DNA from: an uncultured Collinsella sp.
Lineage (GTDB): Bacteria > Actinomycetota > Coriobacteriia > Coriobacteriales > Coriobacteriaceae
DNA: 15,338 nt
Direction: 5' to 3'
NCBI GenBank assembly: GCA_900546825.1
Contig: UREE01000051.1
Span: 1-15,338 of the forward strand
This document shows positions 6,286-13,170 of this stretch, in pieces. Position numbers and translations under genes: made by a program. The notes below the pieces were generated by a model. It worked only from the letters and a program-made list of their open reading frames with translations. It did no database searches and was not told the DNA's origin. Position 1 is the stretch's first letter. Every line of letters starts with the position of its first letter.

Positions 6286-7239
6286 CTAGTTGCCCGATGT
6301 CGTGCCTTGGCTTGAGCTGTCAGATGCCGTGCCGGACGCGGTTCCGCTCGAGCTGTTGGTGTTGCTGTTGTCGGTAGATCCCGTACTCGGTGTATTGCCA
6401 TTCGCCTGGTCGCCCGTGCTCGGTTGAGAGCCGTCAGTCGTTTGGCTTGAGTCAGTCGTGCCGGATTGCGTGCCGCTGTTGTTCGCAGAGGAATCGACGC
6501 CCTGCGATTGGTTTTGGGTGTTCGAGGACGAATTGGCAGAGGTGGAACTGTCTTGCGTGTCGTCCGTCTGCGTCTGCTGATCTTGAGACTGGGTGTTGTC
6601 ATTTGCATCGCTCTCGGTCGTACGCGACGAAAGGATTGGCTCGGGGCGCTCGCCCAGGCCCTCACCGGCAGTGGTGATAAGGATGGCGCCGGCGCAAGCG
6701 ATGACCGCGACGATGGCGATGGCGATCGAGAAGACGATGACCTTCTTTTGCGTCTGGCTGCGCTCAGCCGCCGCCTTGGCGCGCAGGCTGTTGGGAGCGA
6801 CGCGCGCCGTGGTCGCGCGTCCCACAGCCTGGCGCATCTCCTGCGTTGTTGCGGCGCCACCTAGGTGTTCCTCGACATTGGGCTCAACGGGCTCGTAGGC
6901 GCCGGTAGGGTAGTCGACAGCGGCATGAGTGCCCTTGATTGCTTCGGCGCTGGCGGAGATAAAGTGGCGATAGACCTGCGAGGACACAACAGTGATGACT
7001 GAGCTCACAGCGGCACCAATCACCGAGCCGGCAATGCCGATCTTTGAAGCAAGCGCCACGCTCGTGGCGGCAGCTGCGGCGCCGGCGATGATCTGGGGAA
7101 TGGAAATGTCATCGAACAGGCCCTTTTTGGGCGCGATGGCCATGGTCTGTCCGATGGAATGGTTCTCGTGCACGCCGTTGTTGAGCGATGCCGGCGTCAT
7201 GACGCGCGTGCGCGGCGCGTCGGTGTACTTGGTTGTCAT
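6286..7239 (-). CDS. Membrane protein with Ser/Thr/Asn/Gln-rich tail, function unknown
   Basis: A 317-residue protein, not recognised by name. A polar N-terminus is followed by a small-residue-rich hydrophobic region (about 48-88, IIAGAAAAATSVALASKIGI and GSVIGAAVSSV) that could form a helical hairpin or glycine-zipper-like segment. Then come a polar, partly charged region and a clear membrane segment at about 167-190 (VIVFSIAIAIVAVIACAGAI) preceded by Lys. Residues 205-317 are almost only Ser, Thr, Asn, Gln, Gly and Asp, a typical extracellular or wall-spanning low-complexity stretch, with no sorting motif at the end. There is no cleavable signal peptide. The start at 7239 has GGGAGGA 6 bases upstream. 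No terminator follows, and the next minus-strand gene starts 136 bases on, so partial co-transcription is possible. Confidence 0.75.
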   Translation of the reverse strand: MTTKYTDAPRTRVMTPASLNNGVHENHSIGQTMAIAPKKGLFDDISIPQIIAGAAAAATSVALASKIGIAGSVIGAAVSSVITVVSSQVYRHFISASAEAIKGTHAAVDYPTGAYEPVEPNVEEHLGGAATTQEMRQAVGRATTARVAPNSLRAKAAAERSQTQKKVIVFSIAIAIVAVIACAGAILITTAGEGLGERPEPILSSRTTESDANDNTQSQDQQTQTDDTQDSSTSANSSSNTQNQSQGVDSSANNSGTQSGTTDSSQTTDGSQPSTGDQANGNTPSTGSTDNSNTNSSSGTASGTASDSSSQGTTSGN

Positions 7240-7416
7240 ACGGGGTCCTCCCGGTTCGTTTAGTGCTGCGACAGGTTGTTCAGCCCTCAGGGTACCCAGT
7301 CGGTGTGAACCGGAGATGGATTCGCCCGCAACACCATCAACTCACCAAAGCGCGAAACTTCTTCTCAGGCTGATCGAATGAAGACGGGGCGAATCGTTCG
7401 GATGTCGAAAGGAAGG

Positions 7417-7446
7417 TTGACCGGATTTGAAATCCCGTGGAATAAT
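7417..7446 (+). promoter_or_regulatory. Promoter of the antiterminator gene with internal dyad
   Basis: TTGACC (7417-7422), an 18-base spacer and AATAAT (7441-7446) lie 41 bases before the start codon. The spacer begins with a perfect inverted repeat, GGATTTGAAATCC (7423-7435), a possible operator. The rest of the 7240-7487 gap must hold the promoter for the divergent membrane protein gene, but I see no convincing hexamers for it. Confidence 0.65.
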
Positions 7447-7487
7447 CGGGCTCGCGGCGCTGTTGCTTGCGCCGGGTAGGGAGCGTC

Positions 7488-8324
7488 ATGAAAATCCTTA
7501 AGCGGATCAACAACAATACGGTTATCTGCGTAAACGCCAAGGGCCGTGAACTCGTGGCAATTGGCCGCGGTATCGGGTTTCCCAATGGCCCCGATGAGGT
7601 CACACTCGATAAGATCGAGCGAACCTTCTACGGTGTCGACTCGCGCTACCTAGCGCTGCTCGACGAGATCGATCCTCAGGTGATGGAGTTCTCCGCCCAG
7701 ATTGCCGATATCGCTCGCTCCAACATCTCGCGCGAGCTCTCGGCAAACCTTCCCTTTACCATGGCCGACCATATCGCTTTTGCCATCAAGCGCTGCCGCG
7801 AGCATATGTTTGTGCAGATGCCGCTTTCCTATGACGTGCAGCAGATGTACCCCATCGAGTACAAGATCGCCCAGTTCGCGCTCGAGGGCATCAATCGCGG
7901 CTTCAACGTTAAGATGCCGCGGGGGGAGGCGAGCGGTATCGCGCTCTGCATCGTCAACAGCGTGGTCGCCTCGTCTTCAAAGGCCAAATCCAATACGGTG
8001 CGTAAGGACGAGGTGATGCTCGAGAACTTCACCAAGATCATCGAGTCCGAGCTGGGGGTTTGTGTGGACCGCGACGGCTTTGACTTTTGCCGCTATGCCA
8101 CACACGTGCGCTACCTGCTGGAGCGCGTGCAGACAGGAGAGCCCCTCAACACGGAGAACGGTGCGCTCTATGGGCCGCTTTGCGAGCAGCATCCCGATGT
8201 GGCCGTGTGCGTCGACCGCATGGCCGCGCTTATCGAAGAACGCTTTGACGCCGCGCTCGCCGATGAAGAGAAGGTCTACCTGATGCTCCATGTCAATCGC
8301 GTCTGCGCGGGATCCAGGTCCTGA
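7488..8324 (+). CDS. BglG/LicT-family transcription antiterminator (CAT-PRD-PRD)
   Basis: A 278-residue RNA-binding antiterminator controlled by the phosphotransferase system. Residues 1-55 are the CAT RNA-binding domain (MKILKRINNNTVICVNAKGR, then VAIGRGIGF). PRD1 spans about 65-170 with His95 in MADHIAFAIKR. PRD2 spans about 172-275 with His206 (ATHVRYLLER) and His268 (KVYLMLHVNRV). The position normally holding the second PRD1 histidine (xxIALHxVN) is Cys154 (GIALCIVNS), so one of the four usual phosphorylation sites is missing. ATG 7488 follows a TAGGGAG ribosome site and fits the family N-terminus. The gene lies directly upstream of a PTS permease with a candidate RAT/terminator between them, the classic layout in which the permease, when idle, phosphorylates and inactivates the antiterminator. 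Confidence 0.95.
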   Translation: MKILKRINNNTVICVNAKGRELVAIGRGIGFPNGPDEVTLDKIERTFYGVDSRYLALLDEIDPQVMEFSAQIADIARSNISRELSANLPFTMADHIAFAIKRCREHMFVQMPLSYDVQQMYPIEYKIAQFALEGINRGFNVKMPRGEASGIALCIVNSVVASSSKAKSNTVRKDEVMLENFTKIIESELGVCVDRDGFDFCRYATHVRYLLERVQTGEPLNTENGALYGPLCEQHPDVAVCVDRMAALIEERFDAALADEEKVYLMLHVNRVCAGSRS

Positions 8325-8339
8325 TTGACCGTTCATCGC

Positions 8340-8372
8340 CGAAATTCGACCGTTTGCCGGTTTCGACTTTCG
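8340..8372 (+). other. Hairpin without T-run after the antiterminator gene
   Basis: Arms 8340-8352 and 8358-8372 pair over 12 bp with one mismatch and a 2-base bulge, 15 bases after the stop codon. No T-run follows, so it is more likely an RNA-stability or processing structure than a terminator. Confidence 0.35.
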
Positions 8373-8410
8373 TAAAAGCATCTGTTGGATGTAGTTTCGT
8401 AGTCACATAA

Positions 8411-8440
8411 GGTGTTATTCGAGAAGAGCCTCGAAGCATG
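8411..8440 (+). promoter_or_regulatory. Candidate ribonucleic antiterminator (RAT) site
   Basis: TTCGAG (8418-8423) and CTCGAA (8430-8435) form a 6-bp stem around AAGAGC, with weak outer pairing of GTG (8412-8414) to CAT (8437-8439) across an asymmetric internal loop. The stem shares bases 8422-8435 with the 5' arm of the following terminator, so the two folds exclude each other, as required of a BglG/LicT-type RAT. The sequence is not close to the LicT/SacY RAT consensus, so the exact site is inferred from position and geometry. Confidence 0.5.
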
Positions 8441-8489
8441 ACGTAGACAGTTCCCTGTCCGCTTTGTGCTTTGGGGCTCTTCTGTTTTT
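8422..8489 (+). terminator. Regulated terminator in the PTS leader
   Basis: A 17-bp stem (8422-8438 with 8467-8483, two G-U pairs, no mismatches) with a 28-base loop that itself holds a GACAG/CTGTC mini-hairpin (8446-8459), followed by GTTTTT (8484-8489). It lies about 100 bases before the permease start, the place expected for a leader terminator relieved by the upstream-encoded antiterminator. Confidence 0.85.
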
Positions 8490-8591
8490 GTCTTCTTCTT
8501 GCTTTTCTCGATTTGCCTCGTGTCAGGCCTGCCGTAATCGGTTCTTCGCGTGTGCGCAAACGGGAAGACAGAAAAGCAAGGGAGTTCAGCT

Positions 8592-10016
8592 ATGACTGAC
8601 AATAAGAAAATCGCCGCGGACGTGCTCGAGGCCGTCGGTGGCAAGGAGAACGTGACGTTTGTTGCGCACTGTATGACGCGCCTGCGTTTTAACCTCAAAG
8701 ATATCGATGCCCCCGATATCAAAGAAGTGAAGAAGATTGGCGGTGTGTTGGGTGCTCAAATCTCCGGAGGGCAGTTCCAGGTAATCGTGGGCCAAAACGT
8801 GCCCAAGGTTTATGACGAGCTCTGCAAGATCGGCGGCTTTGCCAAGCAGGACGCCATCGACGAGAACCTTGATGCTCCTAAGCAGAAGCTCACACCTAAG
8901 GTTATTGGCAATAACATCCTCAACTACCTGTCAAGCTCCATGGTGCCTATGATCCCCGTCCTAATGTGTGCTGGCCTGTTCAAGACCGTAGCGGTGGTGC
9001 TGGGACCTACGATGGCGGGCGTGCTGTCCGACACAAGCGACCTTTATGTTCTGATGAACATGGTTTATGACGCAGCGTTCTATTTTATCCCCATCTACCT
9101 TGGCTATAATGCGGCTAAGAACATTGGCGTAACGCCTGTCCTCGGTGCCTTTATGGGCGGCATTCTTATCGACCCGACCATGATTCAGCTTGCGACCGAT
9201 GGAGCTCAGTTCTCCGTTTATGGCATTCCTTGCGTCGCCGCAAACTACACAAAGACGGTCCTTCCCATTCTTCTGTCCGTGTGGGCGATGAGTTATATCG
9301 AGCGCTTCTTCCGCAAATATGTGCCAGATACCCTTTCAACGGTTTTCGCGCCTTTCCTTACCATGGTCGTCGCTGTTCCTGTGTCTCTCTGCGCTCTCGC
9401 CCCTGTTGGTTCATGGGCCGGTAATGCCCTCGCCGCCGGTTTTGAGTTCCTTGGTACTTCCGGTGGTATCGCCGCCATCCTCGGAGGAGGTATTCTGGCG
9501 GGTCTTTGGTGCCCAATGATTATTACCGGCATGCATGTGGCGGTTGCGATGATTGCCATCGCTAACTATATGACTGTGGGAACCGACAGCTTTGTTTTGG
9601 TTGCGACGGGCGTTAGCCTTTGGGCGACCTTCGGCTGCGAGGTGGCGACCTGGCTCAAGCTGTGCGATAAAGACGAGAAGAGCATGGCATTCGGCTATTT
9701 GGTCGCAAACATTGTCGGAGGCGTCGGCGAGCCTTTCATCTACGGCATGATGCTGCGCTATCGCCGCGTGTTTGTCTGGAAGATTATCGGATCCTTTGTT
9801 GCCGGTGCGCTTGCAATCGCTCTCGGAGCCACGGTTTATACTGCCGGCGCGGCATCCAACTTCTTGGAGTTCCTCGCGTTTGCGGGCGGCGGGACCCAGA
9901 ATCTCATCAACTTTGGAATCGCTGCTGGTGCAGGCTTCCTTGTGAGCGCCTTGGGCACGTATTTCCTGGGCTTTACGGCGGATGAGCTCGAGAATGGTCC
10001 CGTTTCCGAGCGTTAA
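8592..10016 (+). CDS. PTS EIIBC sugar permease, glucose/beta-glucoside family
   Basis: A 474-residue membrane permease that imports and phosphorylates a sugar. Residues 1-85 are the EIIB domain with phosphocysteine Cys27 in AHCMTRLRF and the GGQFQVIVG motif. A linker leads to EIIC (about 105-460) with roughly ten hydrophobic segments and the substrate-site motif GEPFIYG (379-385), a variant of the family's TEPAIYG. There is no EIIA domain, so phosphate must come from a separate EIIA, as for sucrose and trehalose permeases in other bacteria. ATG 8592 follows AAGGGAG (8578-8584); an in-frame upstream ATG (8550) lacks a ribosome site. Expression is probably induced by its substrate through the leader terminator and the neighbouring antiterminator. 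No phosphoglycosidase follows; a ceramidase-like protein and an AEC transporter do. The sugar is unknown. Confidence 0.93.
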   Translation: MTDNKKIAADVLEAVGGKENVTFVAHCMTRLRFNLKDIDAPDIKEVKKIGGVLGAQISGGQFQVIVGQNVPKVYDELCKIGGFAKQDAIDENLDAPKQKLTPKVIGNNILNYLSSSMVPMIPVLMCAGLFKTVAVVLGPTMAGVLSDTSDLYVLMNMVYDAAFYFIPIYLGYNAAKNIGVTPVLGAFMGGILIDPTMIQLATDGAQFSVYGIPCVAANYTKTVLPILLSVWAMSYIERFFRKYVPDTLSTVFAPFLTMVVAVPVSLCALAPVGSWAGNALAAGFEFLGTSGGIAAILGGGILAGLWCPMIITGMHVAVAMIAIANYMTVGTDSFVLVATGVSLWATFGCEVATWLKLCDKDEKSMAFGYLVANIVGGVGEPFIYGMMLRYRRVFVWKIIGSFVAGALAIALGATVYTAGAASNFLEFLAFAGGGTQNLINFGIAAGAGFLVSALGTYFLGFTADELENGPVSER

Positions 10017-10050
10017 GTTTTCTACGGCCTGCGTGTGGCAGGACGCATTG

Positions 10051-10080
10051 GAAGGGCGTCCATGACGCCCTTCTCTTTTT
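10051..10080 (+). terminator. Terminator after the PTS permease gene
   Basis: A perfect 10-bp stem (10051-10060 with 10064-10073) with a CAT loop, followed by TCTTTTT. It lies 35 bases after the permease stop and 55 before the next start, so the downstream genes either depend on read-through or have a promoter that I cannot identify in the short gap. Confidence 0.88.
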
Positions 10081-10134
10081 GTATTTCTATTTCCGATGTT
10101 TGGGCGGCGTGTGCCGCGAAGAGTTGGAGTTGGA

Positions 10135-11346
10135 ATGAACATAGAGTTTGGAATCTCGAAGATTGACGTAACACCCCAGTCTCCTTGCCGCATGGGCGGC
10201 TACAACAGAAAAGGTGCCTGGACGGATGTTCTTGATCCTATTGAGGTCAACGCTAGCGCTGTCTGTGTTGATCTTGTCCCGTTTATTCTTATCGAGCTCG
10301 ATTCAATAATGGTGTCGAAAGATTTTTCCCTTTCGGTCAAGAACGCCGTATCGTCAAAAACGGGCATCGATTCGAGCAATATCGTCGTCGCATGCATTCA
10401 TACCCATTCTGCACCATGCTATTTTAAGCTTGCCTACGAGGACACGTTACCTGAAACCGAATTGACGAGTGATTTGATTGGCTTGGCTACCGAGGCGGCG
10501 GTATCTGCATGGGCGTCCAGGTCGAAGGCGACCGTATCGATGGAGATGTTAGGCATCGAGGGACTGTACGGGAATCGAAATGTTCAGGGCGGTCCGGCCG
10601 ATAAACAGGTAAGTATTTTCTCGTTTGAGGACGCTCAAGGTGGTCGCCCAATTGGAAAAATGCTGTTCATGTCCGCTCATCCTACCATCCTTAATGGGAA
10701 AAGCGCCGTCCTCTCTGCTGATTTGATTGGGCATGTCAGGCAGCGTTTGGAGAGGAAATATGGCTGTCCTGTACTTTGCGTCAACGGAACGTGCGGGGAT
10801 GTGTCGACGCGTTTCTATCGGCAAGGGGAGGGAGTTGCCGAACTCGAGCGTACGGCTAACGAACTTTGCGCTCAAATTGAATCCAAGCGTGAGCGCGCGG
10901 CACTCAGAGTTGATACCCCGCGTTGGGGCTCTATCAGCATGAAGAGTGTCTACGATGCAAAAACAGATCCGGATTGGATCGAGATGACCAATCGGATAGA
11001 GGCTATGGATGCGAGCCCGATGCGAGACTTTCTCCTTAAGCGGCAACAGCTTAAGCTCTCGATGGGGAAAATCGAGCTTGAGCTTCCGAGCCAGTTTGCG
11101 GTAATTGGTAACTGCATTTTTATCACGATGCCATGCGATACGTGTAGCACATTAGGCTTGGATTTTAAGAGGGCGTTTAGCCAATACAACGTCTTTGTTA
11201 TCGGCTATGCGAACACGTACTGCAACTACCTTGTGCCTCAGGAAGACTACGGCAAGTATTTTGAAACCTACAACTCGCGAACGCCGCGCGGGGTTGCCGA
11301 TGCGTTCGTTGCGCGAATCATTCAGGCGGTCGGTGCCGCGCTATAG
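10135..11346 (+). CDS. Neutral/alkaline ceramidase-like metalloamidase, cytosolic
   Basis: A 403-residue protein of the neutral/alkaline ceramidase N-terminal-domain family (zinc amidases that cut N-acyl bonds). Family landmarks in order: GISKIDVTPQSPCRMGGY near the start, CIHTHSAP (His89, His91), SAHPT (His182), NGTCGDVS (217-224), and GYANTYCNYLVPQEDY ending at Tyr372 with the likely ligand Tyr365. The metal-binding glutamate of characterised ceramidases seems replaced by Asp335 in MPCDTCSTLG. It lacks a signal peptide and the C-terminal beta domain of secreted ceramidases (about 650 residues), so it is probably intracellular and acts on a small imported compound, not on membrane ceramide. 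ATG 10135 has GGAG 5 bases upstream. It sits between a PTS permease and an AEC transporter, which suggests cleavage of an amide in the imported substrate. Confidence 0.8.
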   Translation: MNIEFGISKIDVTPQSPCRMGGYNRKGAWTDVLDPIEVNASAVCVDLVPFILIELDSIMVSKDFSLSVKNAVSSKTGIDSSNIVVACIHTHSAPCYFKLAYEDTLPETELTSDLIGLATEAAVSAWASRSKATVSMEMLGIEGLYGNRNVQGGPADKQVSIFSFEDAQGGRPIGKMLFMSAHPTILNGKSAVLSADLIGHVRQRLERKYGCPVLCVNGTCGDVSTRFYRQGEGVAELERTANELCAQIESKRERAALRVDTPRWGSISMKSVYDAKTDPDWIEMTNRIEAMDASPMRDFLLKRQQLKLSMGKIELELPSQFAVIGNCIFITMPCDTCSTLGLDFKRAFSQYNVFVIGYANTYCNYLVPQEDYGKYFETYNSRTPRGVADAFVARIIQAVGAAL

Positions 11347-11404
11347 CAGGCGCTATAGACCATCGTGGTAGATGAACCGGTCAGGATTATACGGAGCATG
11401 TATT

Positions 11405-12313
11405 GTGTCAATCATTGAACCTCTCATCCAACAAGTCCTTATCATGTTTTTGCTCATGGGAATGGGCTACGCTCTAAACCGCTTGGGCATATTGAGCGAG
11501 CAGGCTGCAATAGAATTCGGAAAGTTGCTCATCAACCTTGTGATTCCCGCAATCATTCTCAAATCATTTTGGATCGAGTATTCGTTTCAGAGGATGTATG
11601 AGTTGGGAATGACCTTAATGCTGTCGGCGGCGATGTTGTTGCTCGCTTGCGTTGTTGCCCGCCTGTTGTTCAGGGCCCGTCCCATCGACATTTTTGCTGC
11701 GGCATTCTCGAATGCTGGATTTGTGGGAATACCCCTTGTTGAAGCGGCGCTTGGAAAAGATGCCGTGTTTTTCATCACGTGCATGATCGCTCTTCTCAAT
11801 GCCATGCAATGGACATATGGGCAGTATCTGCTGTCGGGGTCTAAAAAATGTATGAGTCCTAAAGCGATCCTGACAAGTCCAATGGTCATGGCTTTATTGG
11901 GCGGTTTCTTGATTTTTATCCTTCGTGTCCCAACGGTCCCTCTGGCACAGTCAGTGCTTTCGTATATCTCGGGGCTCAACACTCCGCTAGCAATGATGAC
12001 TCTCGGTATCTATCTTGCTCAGTCTGATTTGATGGCGCTCCTGAGGGCGAAAAGCTTGTTTGCCGTCTCATCGGTCAGGCTGCTTGTCATTCCGATTCTT
12101 TCGCTCCTGTTCCTATGTCTCTTTCCATGTGATAGGTCAATTAAGATGGCGCTGCTGATTGCGGCTGCGACCCCCACCGGCGCGAATGTAGCTATCTTTG
12201 CCCAGCAGCATAATAAGGACTATCGATATGCATGTGGAACAGTCTGTGTTACCACCCTTCTGTCTATGTTCACTATGCCAGCGATAGTGTCCTTGTCTCA
12301 GCTAGTGTTCTAG
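11405..12313 (+). CDS. AEC (auxin efflux carrier) family transporter
   Basis: A 302-residue membrane protein of the AEC family, whose bacterial members move malate, malonate and other organic acids. It shows about ten hydrophobic segments in two halves, with family motifs GYALNRLGIL and INLVIPAIIL in the first helices, FSNAGFVGIPL in the middle (conserved NxGxxGxPL), and ATPTGANVAIFAQQ near the end. GTG 11405 is chosen as start because GGAG (11393-11396) precedes it by 8 bases; the in-frame ATG at 11372 adds 11 unusual residues and has no ribosome site. It follows the ceramidase-like gene by 58 bases with no terminator, so they are probably co-transcribed, and it could export an acid released by that enzyme (inference). 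No terminator with a T-run is seen after it. Confidence 0.9.
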   Translation: MSIIEPLIQQVLIMFLLMGMGYALNRLGILSEQAAIEFGKLLINLVIPAIILKSFWIEYSFQRMYELGMTLMLSAAMLLLACVVARLLFRARPIDIFAAAFSNAGFVGIPLVEAALGKDAVFFITCMIALLNAMQWTYGQYLLSGSKKCMSPKAILTSPMVMALLGGFLIFILRVPTVPLAQSVLSYISGLNTPLAMMTLGIYLAQSDLMALLRAKSLFAVSSVRLLVIPILSLLFLCLFPCDRSIKMALLIAAATPTGANVAIFAQQHNKDYRYACGTVCVTTLLSMFTMPAIVSLSQLVF

Positions 12314-12316
12314 GCG

Positions 12317-12442
12317 CTATGCCACGCATCTGCGGATGAACGCTTCGTGGCGGTCGATTATGGCCGGGGCCCAACAATCCGGACCGCCGTCGATCGTGCT
12401 GGCAACAGATGCCATCAACTCATCAAGGGGGCTTGCTATCAT
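12317..12442 (-). pseudogene. 41-codon minus-strand ORF, possible C-terminal gene remnant
   Basis: ATG at 12442 to a stop at 12317-12319 encodes 41 residues beginning MIASPLDELM and ending DRHEAFIRRCVA, with a middle part rich in Gly, Pro and Trp. The composition looks protein-like rather than random, but there is no ribosome site before the ATG and I know no match. It fills most of the 12314-12496 gap. It is either the tail of a decayed gene, perhaps a regulator for the AEC transporter, a tiny real gene, or chance. It also contains two inverted repeats (GCCACG/CGTGGC and GGCGGTC/GACCGCC). Confidence 0.25.
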
Positions 12443-12496
12443 TGGTGCACTAGCTTGATGCTAAACTGAATTAATGATTGCGAGGTGGTTTACGTG

Positions 12497-12766
12497 ATGT
12501 ACCCGTATATGACATTCGAAGATGGTACCGAGGTCATTCATTCTGACCTGATCACAGATGGCGATATCGAAAAGGTCATCGTGCATTTTGAACGACCGAC
12601 GGCAGAGGGTTTCGACTCCGCTCGTTGCGAGCTGCCTTCTTACAATTGGACCATGTGGGAGGGGCGTTTTACCGACGAGGAGAAGCGAGGTTTTGAGACT
12701 TTTCTGAGCAATAACGCCCATCTGCTGTATCGCTACGCCGCAAACGGAGGAGCTAAAGTTGCCTAG
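12497..12766 (+). CDS. Small protein paired with DUF4160, possible antitoxin
   Basis: An 89-residue soluble acidic protein. It opens with YPYMTFEDGTEVIHSDL and has a central VIVHFERPTAEGFDSARCEL segment, then a helical tail (FTDEEKRGFETFLSNNAHLL). I recognise this as a small accessory protein type seen in Firmicutes and Actinobacteria, without an established function. ATG 12497 is used, with GAGGTGG (12482-12488) 8 bases upstream; GTG 12485 is in frame but lies inside that site. It overlaps the DUF4160 gene by 8 bases. The pairing resembles the DUF2442-DUF4160 type of toxin-antitoxin-like unit, with this protein in the partner position, but its sequence is not clearly DUF2442. No convincing promoter hexamers are visible. 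Confidence 0.8.
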   Translation: MYPYMTFEDGTEVIHSDLITDGDIEKVIVHFERPTAEGFDSARCELPSYNWTMWEGRFTDEEKRGFETFLSNNAHLLYRYAANGGAKVA

Positions 12767-13037
12767 CCTTTTTCTTATTGGCGGCTATCGGGTCTTCTTT
12801 TGGTCCAATGAAGCGGGCGAGCCAATCCATGTCCATGTTTGCAAGGGGGCGCCTTCAGATAACTCGGCCAAAATCTGGCTGACTCGAAGAGGTGGCTGCA
12901 TTGTCGCTAATAACAAAGCGAAGATCCCCCGGAGCACGCTTGATGACCTCTGTGAAATCATCGCCGCTCAGCATGAATTGATTTGCTCTAAATGGAAGGC
13001 ATTTTTCCTTGTGGACGAGATCTCGTTCTACTGCTAA
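12759..13037 (+). CDS. DUF4160 family protein, toxin-antitoxin-like
   Basis: A 92-residue protein with the DUF4160 signature: LFLIGGYRVFFWSNEAGEPI at the start, then HVHV (the conserved EPxHVHV) and a KIWLT strand, and a helical tail ending in KWKAFF. Members are often found in two-gene units with small partners and are suspected toxin-antitoxin components; biochemical function is not established. The start is TTG at 12759: GGAGGAG (12747-12752) is 6 bases upstream, no ATG or GTG is nearby, and DUF4160 homologues begin at this point. The start lies inside the preceding gene, which ends at 12766, so translation is likely coupled. Moderate G+C compared with neighbours agrees with an accessory origin. 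Confidence 0.85.
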   Translation: MPSLFLIGGYRVFFWSNEAGEPIHVHVCKGAPSDNSAKIWLTRRGGCIVANNKAKIPRSTLDDLCEIIAAQHELICSKWKAFFLVDEISFYC

Positions 13038-13101
13038 ACGTCATCCCGGCTTCTCTTTTCCAATTTTAATCATGAGCTTGTCCCATCTGTGCTGATTGAA
13101 C

Positions 13102-13130
13102 TTGACAGTACAATGGAGGCGGACTATATC
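13102..13130 (+). promoter_or_regulatory. Near-consensus promoter of nadE
   Basis: TTGACA (13102-13107), exactly 17 bases, then TATATC (13125-13130). It lies 40 bases before the nadE ATG and shows that the reading frame extension upstream of 13171 is not translated. Confidence 0.85.
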
Positions 13131-13170
13131 GCCGCCGCTCGTTGCGGCTAACGGATGTGCTGGAGCTCGC

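Noticed and set aside
5490..6377. Plus-strand 295-codon frame opposite the unknown modular gene
   Set aside because: Its Gly/Leu/Phe-rich composition is the complement of the Glu/Pro/Ala linker; the minus frame has a good ribosome site, promoter and terminator.
6400..6620. Low-complexity stretch considered as CRISPR-like or satellite repeats
   Set aside because: There are no regular repeats with spacers; it encodes the Ser/Thr/Asn/Gln tail in one open frame.
11338..11358. Direct repeat GCGCTATAG twice, considered as an attachment or insertion-site duplication
   Set aside because: The copies are 12 bases apart, with one partly in the end of the amidase gene, and no mobile element lies between or beside them.
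13096..13170. Upstream extension of the nadE frame
   Set aside because: The near-consensus promoter at 13102-13130 lies inside it, and a ribosome site plus family N-terminus fit the start at 13171.
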